26,247 nt of DNA from PXAH01 sp964605645 (GCA_964605645.1 CAZSDJ010000023.1:1-26247); one strand, 5' to 3'; numbered from the stretch's first letter, positions 1 through 7,655 are shown. Notes: generated by a model not told the origin, from the sequence alone. Numbers and translations are program-made.

Positions 1-106
1 AAAAAGCTTATTATTAACTTAAAAAATGCTGGCTAATGAGGTCATTGAATAAATAAATTAAGGAAGACCAATTTAAACCAATATTTTTTTAGTAAAAGGA
101 ATATGA

Positions 107-265
107 CTATAATATGTAAATTGGATAATAAGAAGGAGATAGTTCTAATTCTTCTTTGTCTTGTGCATTGTCTACAGCATCAAGCCTTTCCATAGCTTTT
201 AGTGCTTCGTCTATTTCAGGAAATTCTTCCATTTTTTCTTTTTCTTTTTTATCTTTTTTTGTCAT
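107..265 (-). CDS. Small charged hypothetical protein
   Basis: A 52-codon ORF starts 30 bases after the stop of the protease gene and is read in the same direction. An AGGA motif eight bases before the ATG at 263-265 supports this start over the ATG five codons upstream, which has no ribosome-binding site. The protein begins MTKKDKKEKEKMEEF, a run of lysines and acids. It continues with an acidic helical stretch (EIDEALKAMERLD) and ends in a tyrosine-rich tail. There is no signal peptide, membrane segment or recognised domain. Its position suggests co-transcription with the upstream protease, perhaps as a partner or substrate, but that is inference. It may also be a chance ORF. Confidence 0.45.
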   Translation of the reverse strand: MTKKDKKEKEKMEEFPEIDEALKAMERLDAVDNAQDKEELELSPSYYPIYIL

Positions 266-295
266 ATCTTTATCCTGCATACTAATATAACATAC

Positions 296-1300
296 TTATC
301 CTGCTAATAACAACTCGTTCTTCATCTCTATCATTTTGGCCATTCTTTTTTCTCCCCTCCTTCCTCCTAACCCTATATCTGCTCTCACATAATATTCCCA
401 TATTTTCTTCCAATAACTACTATCTTTTCCTAATGATACAACATTAAGATCCAATTCATTTTTAGCCGTATATGCATTGATCATTCTCCCGTGCACCATA
501 AACTTTTCTGTAGACAATAATGCTTCTAATACTTTAGCTATTTTACTTTTTAATTTTTCTTTATCTTCTGCATATTTCTTAAACATATAATTACTTAAAT
601 TTTTTGTAACCATATCCTTACTAAACCCCATATATTTTTCGCACTGTTCTATAAAAGGAATATTTAAACTTGCTATCTGTTGCAATGCCACCCTAACATC
701 TTTTTTTGCCTTAACAGCTTCATCAAATTCCTTGTGCAATTTTTGTTTTGCATTTATGAAAGACTGTGCCGAAATATACCTCGGAATGCCTCCTATCCTA
801 ATAGGAACCTGAGCATCTATTGGACCTATCTCTGAACAATACCCCATAACTATTTTATCTGCAGATAAAGCCATAAGTGTTGCTGCGCTTTTTGCCATAT
901 TAGGTATTATAATTTCCAAGCTTTTACAATAATTCCTACACATATCAACTATTTTTTCAGCGACAACCCCATCTCCTCCCGGACTATTTAATATTAATCT
1001 TAATATATCCACTTCTCCAATTCTTGATAGCGCACTACCAATAGCTGGTATATCACGATGAGAAATAGATGCTTTCATGCTACTTTCATCTGCAACTAAA
1101 GCAATAACGCCTACCTTCCTACCCTTGGAAACATCCTCTTTTTCCAATTTCTTTAAAATATCCCACCTTTTATTCTTTTGTGCAGTGAAGGTATCATACT
1201 CTCTCAATATATCAGTATAATATTTATCTTTCTCTGGAATGGACATTCTGTTATCTTTCTTGTATTTGTCATTTACAGATTTATCTTCCATAACTACCAT
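296..1300 (-). CDS. ClpP-fold serine protease of the SDH_protease family
   Basis: This resembles the SDH_protease family (serine dehydrogenase proteinase, PF01972), a ClpP/SppA-like fold. From the ATG at 1298-1300, a charged N-terminal helix precedes NSPGG (residues 105-109, the oxyanion strand) and the nucleophile segment NMAKSAATLMALSADKI. Ser138 is the likely nucleophile. IGPIDAQ follows, as in other family members. The C-terminal third is helical and lysine-rich. There is no signal peptide, and the protein is probably cytoplasmic or membrane-associated. The frame also opens with TTG at 1331-1333. The ATG is preferred because a possible -10 element (TATAAA, 1307-1312) places transcription start at about the ATG. 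No Shine-Dalgarno is visible for either start. The physiological substrate of this family is unclear. Confidence 0.8.
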   Translation of the reverse strand: MVVMEDKSVNDKYKKDNRMSIPEKDKYYTDILREYDTFTAQKNKRWDILKKLEKEDVSKGRKVGVIALVADESSMKASISHRDIPAIGSALSRIGEVDILRLILNSPGGDGVVAEKIVDMCRNYCKSLEIIIPNMAKSAATLMALSADKIVMGYCSEIGPIDAQVPIRIGGIPRYISAQSFINAKQKLHKEFDEAVKAKKDVRVALQQIASLNIPFIEQCEKYMGFSKDMVTKNLSNYMFKKYAEDKEKLKSKIAKVLEALLSTEKFMVHGRMINAYTAKNELDLNVVSLGKDSSYWKKIWEYYVRADIGLGGRRGEKRMAKMIEMKNELLLAG

Positions 1301-1431
1301 ATTTATTTTATAGAATGATATTGCTAAATGCAAGCTTTTTATCTAATCTGGGTTCGAAACGGATAAACAATCCTCTCCTCTATTCTGCTAAGCTAACCCA
1401 CAAAAACAAAGACAGAATTAGCCTTTGTGAA

Positions 1432-1495
1432 ATTTAACATTTGAATTGAGGAACGAAAGTCGCAGTTTTACATCCGCTAAAATGATTTGTCATGT
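1432..1495 (-). repeat. Possible degenerate attC-like recombination site
   Basis: On the minus strand this 64-bp segment begins with ACATGAC, one base from the ACATAAC core of the attC at 4655-4729. It ends with GTTAAAT, which fits the GTTRRRY core. It starts four bases after the stop codon of the nucleotidyltransferase gene. Its inner flank on the plus strand (ATTTGAATTGAGGAAC) closely matches the attC-like site at 6938-7013 (ATTCGAATTGAGCGAC). The internal stem pairing is weak, so it may be a decayed site or a coincidence. Confidence 0.35.
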
Positions 1496-1498
1496 GTT

Positions 1499-1855
1499 TC
1501 AATTTATATTATCAATAAATTCCCTCTTTCGCCTTATGTCTTGCAAGGTTATATGGTTTAAATTGATATGTTTTTTAATAATATTAATAAAATCACCTGA
1601 AACAGAATCTTCTTTGACTATACCTAGAAATTTAGCATTACTTTTTTTTATAAAATCGATTTCTTTTTCCTCTGAACATGATAATATTGTAAGTTCTATA
1701 TTATTAATAATTGATAAAAGATATCTCTTACATATAAGAGAAAATTGGCAAGAATTATAATTAATATCAGGGTGAATGATTAACATATCTATATCTCGAA
1801 ATTCTGTTCTATTATTAAAAAATGACCCGAATCCATAAATAGAAACTTCTTCCAT
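1499..1855 (-). CDS. Minimal nucleotidyltransferase (Pol beta superfamily)
   Basis: A 118-residue protein. The N-terminus carries the nucleotidyltransferase signature: GFGSF at residues 8-12, then DID at 21-23. This is the GS...DxD metal-binding motif of the Pol beta superfamily. A third carboxylate may be the Glu in IELTIL. The length matches MNT-type minimal enzymes, but no HEPN partner lies next to it. The start chosen is the ATG at 1853-1855, which overlaps the upstream stop by one base (TGATG) and follows a purine-rich AAGGG. An in-frame GTG nine bases upstream is less likely. This is the last gene of a three-gene unit with an Mrr-like protein and an HNH nuclease. It could modify a partner protein or a nucleic acid; the substrate is unknown. 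Confidence 0.7.
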   Translation of the reverse strand: MEEVSIYGFGSFFNNRTEFRDIDMLIIHPDINYNSCQFSLICKRYLLSIINNIELTILSCSEEKEIDFIKKSNAKFLGIVKEDSVSGDFINIIKKHINLNHITLQDIRRKREFIDNIN

Positions 1856-2265
1856 CAAATCCACCCTTTTCTTTTGAAGTATTCTTCTTCGTCACCAGTC
1901 ATATATTCCCAAAATTTATCTCCATTGAGAGCGGCCATAAAGCCGCCAATATCAAAAAGTCCGACACGGTTTTTTAAACAATGCCATTTAACCTCGCGAG
2001 TATATCCACACCAGTTTGAATTAATGATAATAGCATCAAGCTTGCCTAACTTTTCTACTGATTCATAATATTCAGCTAAACCAAAAGAGTAGCACTCACA
2101 AATAAATACTTTTATCTCACTTCCATTAAAAAGGCCTAATTGATAATGCCCTTGATCGATATTACTAATTTTACTAACTTTTTTATGTCTAGACATCATT
2201 TTTTCAAAAAACATGTAATTACCATAATGGCTCAACCAAGGAAAATTTTCATTACGTGCAGGCAT
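1855..2265 (-). CDS. Mrr/PD-(D/E)XK-fold-like hypothetical protein
   Basis: I do not recognise a named family. The second half reads like the C-terminal half of an Mrr-type restriction endonuclease domain. A hydrophobic strand (IKVFICECY) sits where Mrr proteins have a QCK strand. A helix follows, then LDAIIINSNW, a helix with YTREVKWHCLKN, and VGLFDIGGFMAAL, which parallels the Mrr IVTN...FT..A...LIDG..L pattern. The expected catalytic Lys of the QxK motif is Glu here, so it may be degenerate or non-catalytic. The start is the ATG at 2263-2265, preceded by a clear GGAGAG. That places it two bases after the HNH stop. An ATG 24 bases upstream lacks a ribosome-binding site. The tight linkage to both neighbours suggests one functional unit. 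Confidence 0.5.
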   Translation of the reverse strand: MPARNENFPWLSHYGNYMFFEKMMSRHKKVSKISNIDQGHYQLGLFNGSEIKVFICECYSFGLAEYYESVEKLGKLDAIIINSNWCGYTREVKWHCLKNRVGLFDIGGFMAALNGDKFWEYMTGDEEEYFKRKGWI

Positions 2266-2267
2266 AT

Positions 2268-2966
2268 TCAGCTCTCCATAATTAGACATTCAAATTCAAC
2301 AGGAAACCTCATAACAGCTTGATAAGGAATTTCATCATTTACCCATTTTTCGTAACTGAAAGCATGCAATAAGAACATGCTAACCGTTTTTTGAGCATCT
2401 TTGCTAAATAAACTTTTATATTTCTTTAAGATTTTAACAATTAATCTGTTGTTAGGTACAATCGTGGATAATCGTTCAGATTTCCATACGGCATAAATTT
2501 CGTCACTATGTGGATTCTTTTTAGCGGTCTCAGACACAGGACCATACTGCAACCATGTTTCTTTATTTTCCGCAAGATACATTGAGATCTCATATTTGAC
2601 TTTATCTATGTCAGATAGCTTTTCGACTTGCAATTTGTTATTTACTTTATTTTCATGATCAAATTTCATTTTTAGCAGAATCTCCACTGAATAAATCTCT
2701 TCATTTTCCGGTTTGTCAATTAATGTGTGGTGGTTGGGGCATAGTAAGATTAGATTTTCATAACTATTTCTCTGCTCATCTGTTTGGTTTTCATCATAGC
2801 GATTTGATCCGTTGCCTCTACCTTTAATATGAGCCATTTCTCCTAAAGTATGTGGTGCTACACTACCAGCTTGACGTACAGTCAACTTTTCATCGCAGGC
2901 AGCAAATGAACATAGGCCTGCAGCATTTGCCCACAATAATTTTAAAGATTTTTCTGTAATTGACAT
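2268..2966 (-). CDS. HNH endonuclease with C-terminal unknown domain
   Basis: A 232-residue protein with an N-terminal HNH domain (residues about 10-85). Cys19 and Cys24 precede AHIKG (His46), Asn71 and LLCPNHHTLID, with Cys76 and His79/80. This is the zinc-supported beta-beta-alpha metal arrangement of HNH nucleases. Residues 120-232 form a separate domain with a WLQYGP motif, a VPNN motif and FLLHAFSYEKW. I recognise the pattern as a recurring extension but cannot name it. It may be a sensor or partner-binding domain. This is the first gene of the HNH / Mrr-like / nucleotidyltransferase unit. No clear Shine-Dalgarno is visible before the ATG. DNA cleavage is the expected activity. Confidence 0.75.
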   Translation of the reverse strand: MSITEKSLKLLWANAAGLCSFAACDEKLTVRQAGSVAPHTLGEMAHIKGRGNGSNRYDENQTDEQRNSYENLILLCPNHHTLIDKPENEEIYSVEILLKMKFDHENKVNNKLQVEKLSDIDKVKYEISMYLAENKETWLQYGPVSETAKKNPHSDEIYAVWKSERLSTIVPNNRLIVKILKKYKSLFSKDAQKTVSMFLLHAFSYEKWVNDEIPYQAVMRFPVEFECLIMES

Positions 2967-3010
2967 ATCATTTAGATTTTATTAAAAATTAATCCTAAAG
3001 AAAATTTATT

Positions 3011-3060
3011 TTTTAAGGGATCAACGCCCTTAAAAAAGGGAGTTGGCCCCTTTTTCTCCC
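3011..3060 (-). terminator. Two hairpins in an intergenic repeat, terminator-like
   Basis: Two small stems lie after the lipoprotein gene: AAGGG/CCCTT at 3015-3031, and AAAAAAGGG/CCCCTTTTT at 3032-3055 with loop AGTTGG. The A- and T-runs flank the second stem on both strands, so it could act as a bidirectional terminator between the lipoprotein gene and the HNH operon. The sequence is also the first copy of a repeat seen again at 3867-3950. Confidence 0.5.
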
Positions 3061-3245
3061 CTTTTTCTCCCTTTTTCTATATTGCAAAAACTTTCAATTA
3101 CTATGCAACATTTCTGTTTAACCTGTTTTGTTACATGGTGGCAATGGTTAACCCCACCTTCTTCTATATCCTCGACTTAAATAATGTCAATTAAAGTTAA
3201 GTATTGTGCCCCCCCCCAATTTCTAAAAGTTTATAAATTTAATTT

Positions 3246-3734
3246 TTATTTTTTCTTTAATAATTCATTGCGGTATTCCTCTCTGAATTTTTCTACCTGA
3301 AATTTACATTCTTCTACTAGATATCCCCATTTTTGAGGATCCTCTTTCCAATAACCACCTCCCCAACTGGAAGCATGAAGAGACCATTTATCATTAAACT
3401 TATGATATTTACAATAAACATAATGAATTGTAGTTTTGTTAAAGAATTCAATCTCTGTAGAATATTCGCTCTCACTCGGAAATGAAAAAATCATTGCTTC
3501 CACTTCAAATCCATCCAAACCGGGAAAGTTTTTATAAACTTGTTTTGGGGTTCTCTCCCAACGATCAACTGAGATTTTATCAGCTTTTAAGCCAGTCTCA
3601 TGAGTATAAATTATACTGAGCCAGTTTTTAAATTGTTGCTCATCAGGCAAATTATTTCCACATCCGAAACTAAAAAACAATAAGATAGAAAAAATAATTG
3701 AAACTTTAATGCTTATGTATTGCAATTTTTTCAT
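3246..3734 (-). CDS. Putative small lipoprotein, function unknown
   Basis: A 162-residue protein with an N-terminal signal: MKKLQ, then a hydrophobic segment (residues 10-22) ending FSFGC. Cys25 would be the lipidated residue. The lipobox is weak because position -3 is Ser rather than Leu. The mature part is rich in aromatic and charged residues (for example YVYCKYHKFNDKW and SWGGGYWKEDPQKWGY), suggesting a small extracytoplasmic beta-rich domain. I do not recognise a family. The ATG at 3732-3734 has only a distant AGGA upstream. It stands alone between two repeat-bearing intergenic regions. It has no evident link to defence and could be cassette-type cargo. Confidence 0.6.
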   Translation of the reverse strand: MKKLQYISIKVSIIFSILLFFSFGCGNNLPDEQQFKNWLSIIYTHETGLKADKISVDRWERTPKQVYKNFPGLDGFEVEAMIFSFPSESEYSTEIEFFNKTTIHYVYCKYHKFNDKWSLHASSWGGGYWKEDPQKWGYLVEECKFQVEKFREEYRNELLKKK

Positions 3735-3866
3735 AATTAATTTAATTCCTATAGTTAGTTAACATACGAACTTCTTTTCATTAATGCAAATTTCTCATCG
3801 CCCCAAACCCATATTTCCCACTTTTGTGGTTTATATCCATCAAACCTGCCTTCGGTTTCTATATTA

Positions 3867-3950
3867 TTTTAAGGGGTCAATGCCCGTTTTAAGAACCTTT
3901 CTCAATAATTACTTTGACCAAAAAAGGAGCTGGTACCTTTCAGTCCCCTA
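3867..3950. repeat. Second copy of the AAGGG-TCAA-GCCC / CTGG intergenic repeat
   Basis: This lies in the 321-bp gap between the HEPN gene (stop at 4056) and the lipoprotein gene (start at 3734). TTTTAAGGGGTCAATGCCC at 3867-3885 matches TTTTAAGGGATCAACGCCC at 3011-3029 with three differences. AAAAAAGGAGCTGGTACCTTT at 3920-3940 matches the A-run/CCCCTTT arm of the first copy. An unrelated insert of about 35 bases separates the two arms. I see no gene and no clear attC in the rest of this gap. Confidence 0.5.
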
Positions 3951-4055
3951 TCCTTCAGTATATTAAAAATGCAATCAAAGTTCTTAAAATCATTCTTGCT
4001 CACATTTGACAATGGCTTCTTTGCTCGTTGGTTCTCCTCTTTTTAAAAAGGTAAT

Positions 4056-4643
4056 TTATTTTACGTTTATTTCTTCTACCTGTGTATCTAAAATTCGTTT
4101 CATCAAAATAAAAGAAAATTTAACGCCTTCCTTTTCACTCAATATATCCTTCAGAAATATTTTATCATCGTAATTGTAGGTAGATGGAAAGTTTATGCTT
4201 AAATAAGTCATCTTCTTTTTTTCTGCCTCCCAAAATCTATATTTTACAACCTCTTTACCTTTATATTTCTCAAAAAATTTATCAATGGATTGGGTTTCTT
4301 TATGCCAATTTATAATTGATTTATTAATCCAAGCATCATCCCAACTACTAAAAAAAGGAAAATGATTAACTATATTTCTTATTATTTTGAATAATTCGCC
4401 ACCAATTTCCGCTTCCATTGGGGGACGTGATTTTTTAATATGCTCAATAACCCATTTTATTGGTTCATAATTTAACAGTTCTGAATATACTGTAAACCCA
4501 TCTTTTGTTTTGGAAAATCGATACCAACTATCTTTTCCCCAAAAGGAATCATTCATTGCTTCTTCGAAAATATCGTAAAATCTATTGTAAGCGAGTGTGA
4601 GAAATTCTTGTTCTGCTTTATTTGGTCTTAATTCATTTCCCAT
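4056..4643 (-). CDS. HEPN-type putative ribonuclease (cassette gene)
   Basis: A 195-residue, largely helical protein. The core reads FKIIRNIVNHFPFFSSWDDAW. Arg89-Asn90 to His94 form the Rx4-6H motif typical of HEPN ribonucleases, and the HFPFF..W context resembles several short HEPN toxin families. There is no signal peptide or membrane segment. The ATG at 4641-4643 lies 12 bases after the GTTATAT core of the attC-like site at 4655-4729, as expected for an integron cassette ORF. No matching attC is visible after its own stop, so the distal end of this cassette is lost or altered. A role as an RNA-cleaving abortive-infection toxin is inferred from the motif only. Confidence 0.6.
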   Translation of the reverse strand: MGNELRPNKAEQEFLTLAYNRFYDIFEEAMNDSFWGKDSWYRFSKTKDGFTVYSELLNYEPIKWVIEHIKKSRPPMEAEIGGELFKIIRNIVNHFPFFSSWDDAWINKSIINWHKETQSIDKFFEKYKGKEVVKYRFWEAEKKKMTYLSINFPSTYNYDDKIFLKDILSEKEGVKFSFILMKRILDTQVEEINVK

Positions 4644-4654
4644 TTTTATTTTTC

Positions 4655-4729
4655 ATATAACCACAAAAAACAGCGGCTTACGGACACCTGAAAGGCGGCG
4701 GTAAAGTTCGCTGGATTGAGTCGTTATGT
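4655..4729 (-). repeat. attC-like integron recombination site
   Basis: On the minus strand the 75-bp site begins ACATAAC, whose TAA is the stop codon of the upstream gene, and ends GTTATAT. The outer cores pair with one wobble. Inner arms CAGCG/CGCTG and CTTAC/GTAAAG pair with small bulges around a variable hairpin. This matches attC architecture: R''-L''-variable stem-L'-R'. Confidence 0.7.
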
Positions 4730-5482
4730 GTTCATTCTTATTGCGTCATTAAGATATTTGTTAGCCAATGTTCTAAGATTTACAGTTTGTTCTGGAAAAT
4801 TAACGTTAAATATTTTGGCAACAACTTCCTCAATCTGAAAGTAATAGGAAATAGCCGTCCATAGTATTAAGGCGATTAAATAATCATCTGGATTTGCAAT
4901 GTATATATTTTCTTCATTTGTTGAACGCGAAATATAGTTTGTTATGGTTGAGGGATCTGTATGTTCTTCGAATGAAAGATAAGAATATACCTTTTCGTAG
5001 TCTGCCAGCAAATCTACATCTATAGCCATTTGGCGAATAGATTTGCCAGACCATTGGGTCATGCTTTTCCAATCTTTTGGATTTAGACTATACTTTTCAA
5101 TTATTACTTTATGCTGATTTTCGATTTCTTTTGTTTTTTGTTTTTCTTCTTCATCCGCAGATAAGACTCCAGCTAGATCCATTTTTCTTTTTTTACTTAT
5201 TATTTCAAAATCGGCATATCGTTGCATGCGTTTATCAGAATCGGTTAAAGTTAGCCATTTGAAGTTAATAAATAAGTTCAATAAGCTGCGCAAGATAATT
5301 CCTGCTTCATTTGTTTTATTTTTTTGAGTAAGAATTTGTATGGCATCAAGTAAAGAAATAGCTTTAACATAATGAAAGAAAACTACTTGCCTTGGTAAAG
5401 TAGATGCGGATTCTTTCTCTAATGATAGGAGCCTAACGGTTTTGATATCATTAATTATTTCGTAAAATTCATTAAATTTCAT
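4724..5482 (-). CDS. DUF5677-like protein (HEPN-like, cassette gene)
   Basis: A 252-residue all-helical protein resembling the DUF5677 family. It has an early helix with a potential RNA- or protein-binding face. The family-like segment IILRSLLNLFINFKWL is followed by a helix with RYADFEIISKKRK, a charged linker, and YSYLSFEEHTDPST, matching the S..vHp pattern in this family. The canonical HEPN RNxxxH is not present. The longest frame starts at 5500, but that ATG lies inside the attC core (GTTATGC). The ATG at 5480-5482, just outside the site and preceded by GCGAG, is the more credible start. The stop TAA is part of the next attC core. Function is unknown; its neighbours suggest defence. Confidence 0.65.
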   Translation of the reverse strand: MKFNEFYEIINDIKTVRLLSLEKESASTLPRQVVFFHYVKAISLLDAIQILTQKNKTNEAGIILRSLLNLFINFKWLTLTDSDKRMQRYADFEIISKKRKMDLAGVLSADEEEKQKTKEIENQHKVIIEKYSLNPKDWKSMTQWSGKSIRQMAIDVDLLADYEKVYSYLSFEEHTDPSTITNYISRSTNEENIYIANPDDYLIALILWTAISYYFQIEEVVAKIFNVNFPEQTVNLRTLANKYLNDAIRMNT

Positions 5483-5491
5483 TTTTTTCTC

Positions 5492-5571
5492 GCATAACAT
5501 TCAAACTCACCTGCTGAAAGCTGCGCCCGAAAAAGCGCGGTTTCCGGTCAGTGTGAAGCGAATTGTTATGC
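5492..5571 (-). repeat. attC integron recombination site (best copy)
   Basis: This 80-bp site has perfect 7-bp outer cores, GCATAAC and GTTATGC. The inner L arms TCACCTG and CAGTGTGA pair over seven bases with a single unpaired T, the extrahelical base expected of an attC. The inner hairpin pairs GAAA/TTTC and GCGC/GCGC. The stop codon of the 452-aa gene lies inside the first core. This is the most convincing attC of the cluster. Confidence 0.82.
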
Positions 5572-6924
5572 AATTTTTTTATTAAAATCTTTTATGGGAA
5601 AATCATATGTACTGTAATCGGAATACTTACCGGTATATTTTATAGATAAAAATATTAATTGATAAAAAAGAACCAAAACAGTGCTATAGCGATCCAAAAA
5701 CGTTTGCAAGTCTTCCCAATTCGCACTATCTGCATGTGCACTGCTATTTCGTAATTTATCCCATGCTATAATAAATTTATTTTCAATTAGACCTTTTTCT
5801 TTTAAAATTAATAACCTGTCTTTCGCACGTGGGTTCCTCATGTTCCCTAAGGATCCTTCTAATCTTTTTTGAAACTCACTAGACAAGTCAGGACATTTTT
5901 TAAATAATTCTTTTGCTCGATTAATTTGTTTTTTAAAATTCTCATCAATTTCAAACACTTTAAAAAATTCACTTTTCAATATTCCTTCAATAGAAACAGA
6001 AATGGTTAATGCTTTAGCTTCAAACGATGCGTTCCCAGATTCAATAACTGAATGTATCCTCATAAAAAGAGGATGCCATGTATTTTTGTTAAAACTGATC
6101 ACATGCTTAAGGTATTTATCAAATAATTTCCAGATATCATTGTGTTCCGCATGATAAGTAAGAGTTAGGGGAGGAAAAACACGAGAAATGTCTTTACCCA
6201 TATGGGGAGGCTTTATTTTTACTATTGATTTTTGCCCTTGTGTTATTTCTAATGTAGCCCAAGATAATGTCGTTCCAAAAATAAATTGAAAGGCTTCCGT
6301 GATTCTTACTATAATGGCTTCATTTATGGAAATGGACTTGGAATAAACTTTTATTTCAACCCCTATCTTTTGTTTGTGTATTTCAAAATTAAAACCACAT
6401 GAATCAAATTTTACAACATTTCTTTTATACGCTCCAGAGATTTCTTCTCCATCGACTATTTTCTGATTTTTAGTAATTATATTACAAGGAAAATCTATAT
6501 TGTTGCGAAACCTAATCTTCAAGAAACTAAAATCTAATGGCTTATGAAGTTCATGCTTATATTGCAATTCACGGATTTTTGAAGTAATTAAGTACCCCTT
6601 GTTATTGCTTGAATGGATAGTTATTAGCAACCTATCTGTTGTCCAATTCCTGCCATATAAGTCAAAAGCAGACAAAGAAAAATACTCAGATTCTTTTATT
6701 AACTCTCCGGCCTTACTTCCTGATTGAGAAAGAAATTTATTGATAGGGTATGACTTATCAGAATATAACTTCAGTAAGAATTGTCCGTCTTCAACTTGAG
6801 ATATAAATCCCGCCCCCTTATGTAGGTCATTATTATTGGAGTCAGAAACTTGTTTAGATAAAGTTATTATTGGACAATCTAGTGTTAGATGATTCTTTAG
6901 TATGGCTTGTTCAAGTTCATTCAT
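5566..6924 (-). CDS. ApeA-like HEPN protein (cassette gene)
   Basis: A 452-residue protein with two parts. Residues about 1-250 are beta-rich and resemble the N-terminal domain found in ApeA-type proteins. The C-terminal part (about 280-440) is helical, with ISVSIEGILKSEF and WDKLRNSSAHAD. Arg392-Asn393 to His397 form the HEPN Rx4H motif. ApeA-like HEPN proteins are known antiphage abortive-infection factors that cleave RNA. This assignment rests on overall architecture and the motif. The ATG at 6922-6924 follows 13 bases after the attC-like site at 6938-7013, and the stop TAA lies within the next attC. This makes it a complete single-gene cassette. Confidence 0.65.
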   Translation of the reverse strand: MNELEQAILKNHLTLDCPIITLSKQVSDSNNNDLHKGAGFISQVEDGQFLLKLYSDKSYPINKFLSQSGSKAGELIKESEYFSLSAFDLYGRNWTTDRLLITIHSSNNKGYLITSKIRELQYKHELHKPLDFSFLKIRFRNNIDFPCNIITKNQKIVDGEEISGAYKRNVVKFDSCGFNFEIHKQKIGVEIKVYSKSISINEAIIVRITEAFQFIFGTTLSWATLEITQGQKSIVKIKPPHMGKDISRVFPPLTLTYHAEHNDIWKLFDKYLKHVISFNKNTWHPLFMRIHSVIESGNASFEAKALTISVSIEGILKSEFFKVFEIDENFKKQINRAKELFKKCPDLSSEFQKRLEGSLGNMRNPRAKDRLLILKEKGLIENKFIIAWDKLRNSSAHADSANWEDLQTFLDRYSTVLVLFYQLIFLSIKYTGKYSDYSTYDFPIKDFNKKIA

Positions 6925-6937
6925 TTTTTTATTTTAT

Positions 6938-7013
6938 TCATACCATTCGAATTGAGCGACCTTTTGAAGCCGCTTTAGCGGCGCAAAAAGTCAACCCAAA
7001 TGAGTTGTTATAG
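6938..7013 (-). repeat. attC-like site with degenerate outer core
   Basis: On the minus strand it starts CTATAAC, containing the TAA stop of the 215-aa gene, and ends GGTATGA. That end differs from the GTTRRRY core at its second base. Partial L-arm pairing (TTG..GAC with GTC..CAA) surrounds a perfect GCCGC-TTTA-GCGGC hairpin. It has the size and placement of an attC, but the altered core may make it inactive. Confidence 0.6.
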
Positions 7014-7655
7014 GTTTTTGTTTTTTAGATATATATATACTTTCTTTGCGGCGTCTATATAGCTTAATACTATTCCTTCCGGTATGGGACGTAATACACG
7101 ATGCACTGCAATGTTTCGCAATTTTCTTAGCCCATCAAATATTTGTATTTGTTTTTCATCCAATAATCCTTTCTCTTTAAGGCCTCTTAAAAGAGCAATG
7201 GGACTTATTGAAATCTCACCTTTTTCTTGGAAATATTTATAACGCTTTAAAGCAAGCATGGCTTCCATTTCTAATTTTGTCCACGCTTGCATAATAGCTA
7301 ACTGAGGAGATTTTTCAACTTCCATGTATATTTTATCAAAATCATCTCTTGGTAGTTTTTCTATAGACTCTTGCCTTTCCTGTTGTCCCTCTGCTATAGT
7401 TAATGTTTCCTGTGCTTGGGCTTCATCCGAAACTCTTACCGAAAGTGGTTCTTGCAATGGTATTTGTTTCTCTACTTCTTTTCCAATTTGTTCTGTTTTC
7501 TTGGCAAATTTTACCAGACCATCTTTATATGTAAGAGATTCAATATTTTCTAGCACCTTAGAAATTGGCTTTTTAAATATAAAAGCAAAAATTATCGTTG
7601 TTATTGGCCAAGCTAATGTTCCTATAATTTTAGATATAAAAGTTAACAAATCCAT
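7008..7655 (-). CDS. Membrane-anchored HEPN-domain protein (cassette gene)
   Basis: A 215-residue protein. Residues 5-28 form one hydrophobic segment (FISKIIGTLAWPITTIIFAF), probably a single N-terminal membrane anchor. A short charged region and a flexible Glu/Gln-rich linker (65-100) follow. The C-terminal helical domain (110-215) has AIMQAWTKLEMEAMLAL and LRKLRNIAVHRV. Arg180-Asn181 to His185 form the HEPN Rx4H motif. The domain resembles DUF4145-like HEPNs. The ATG at 7653-7655 lies 12 bases after a GTTATGC core at 7667-7673, and the stop overlaps the next attC. The layout suggests a membrane-tethered RNase or sensor; activity is inferred. Confidence 0.62.
   Translation of the reverse strand: MDLLTFISKIIGTLAWPITTIIFAFIFKKPISKVLENIESLTYKDGLVKFAKKTEQIGKEVEKQIPLQEPLSVRVSDEAQAQETLTIAEGQQERQESIEKLPRDDFDKIYMEVEKSPQLAIMQAWTKLEMEAMLALKRYKYFQEKGEISISPIALLRGLKEKGLLDEKQIQIFDGLRKLRNIAVHRVLRPIPEGIVLSYIDAAKKVYIYLKNKNL

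Noticed and set aside
1345..1412. tRNA-like sequence on the minus strand (TTAGCTTAGCAG and TTTCGAACCC)
   Set aside because: The D- and T-arm-like pieces do not sit in a complete cloverleaf: T-stem pairing fails, the G before TTC is missing and there is no acceptor stem. At best it is a remnant.
3118..3151. Inverted TTAACC...GGTTAA and a nearby run of nine C (3209-3217)
   Set aside because: The arms are only six bases with a 22-base loop, which is expected by chance. The C-run is outside any gene, so phase variation has no target.
5498..5500. Start codon of the longer DUF5677 frame
   Set aside because: It lies inside the attC core, where a start would change with each cassette insertion. The ATG at 5480-5482 is the better choice.
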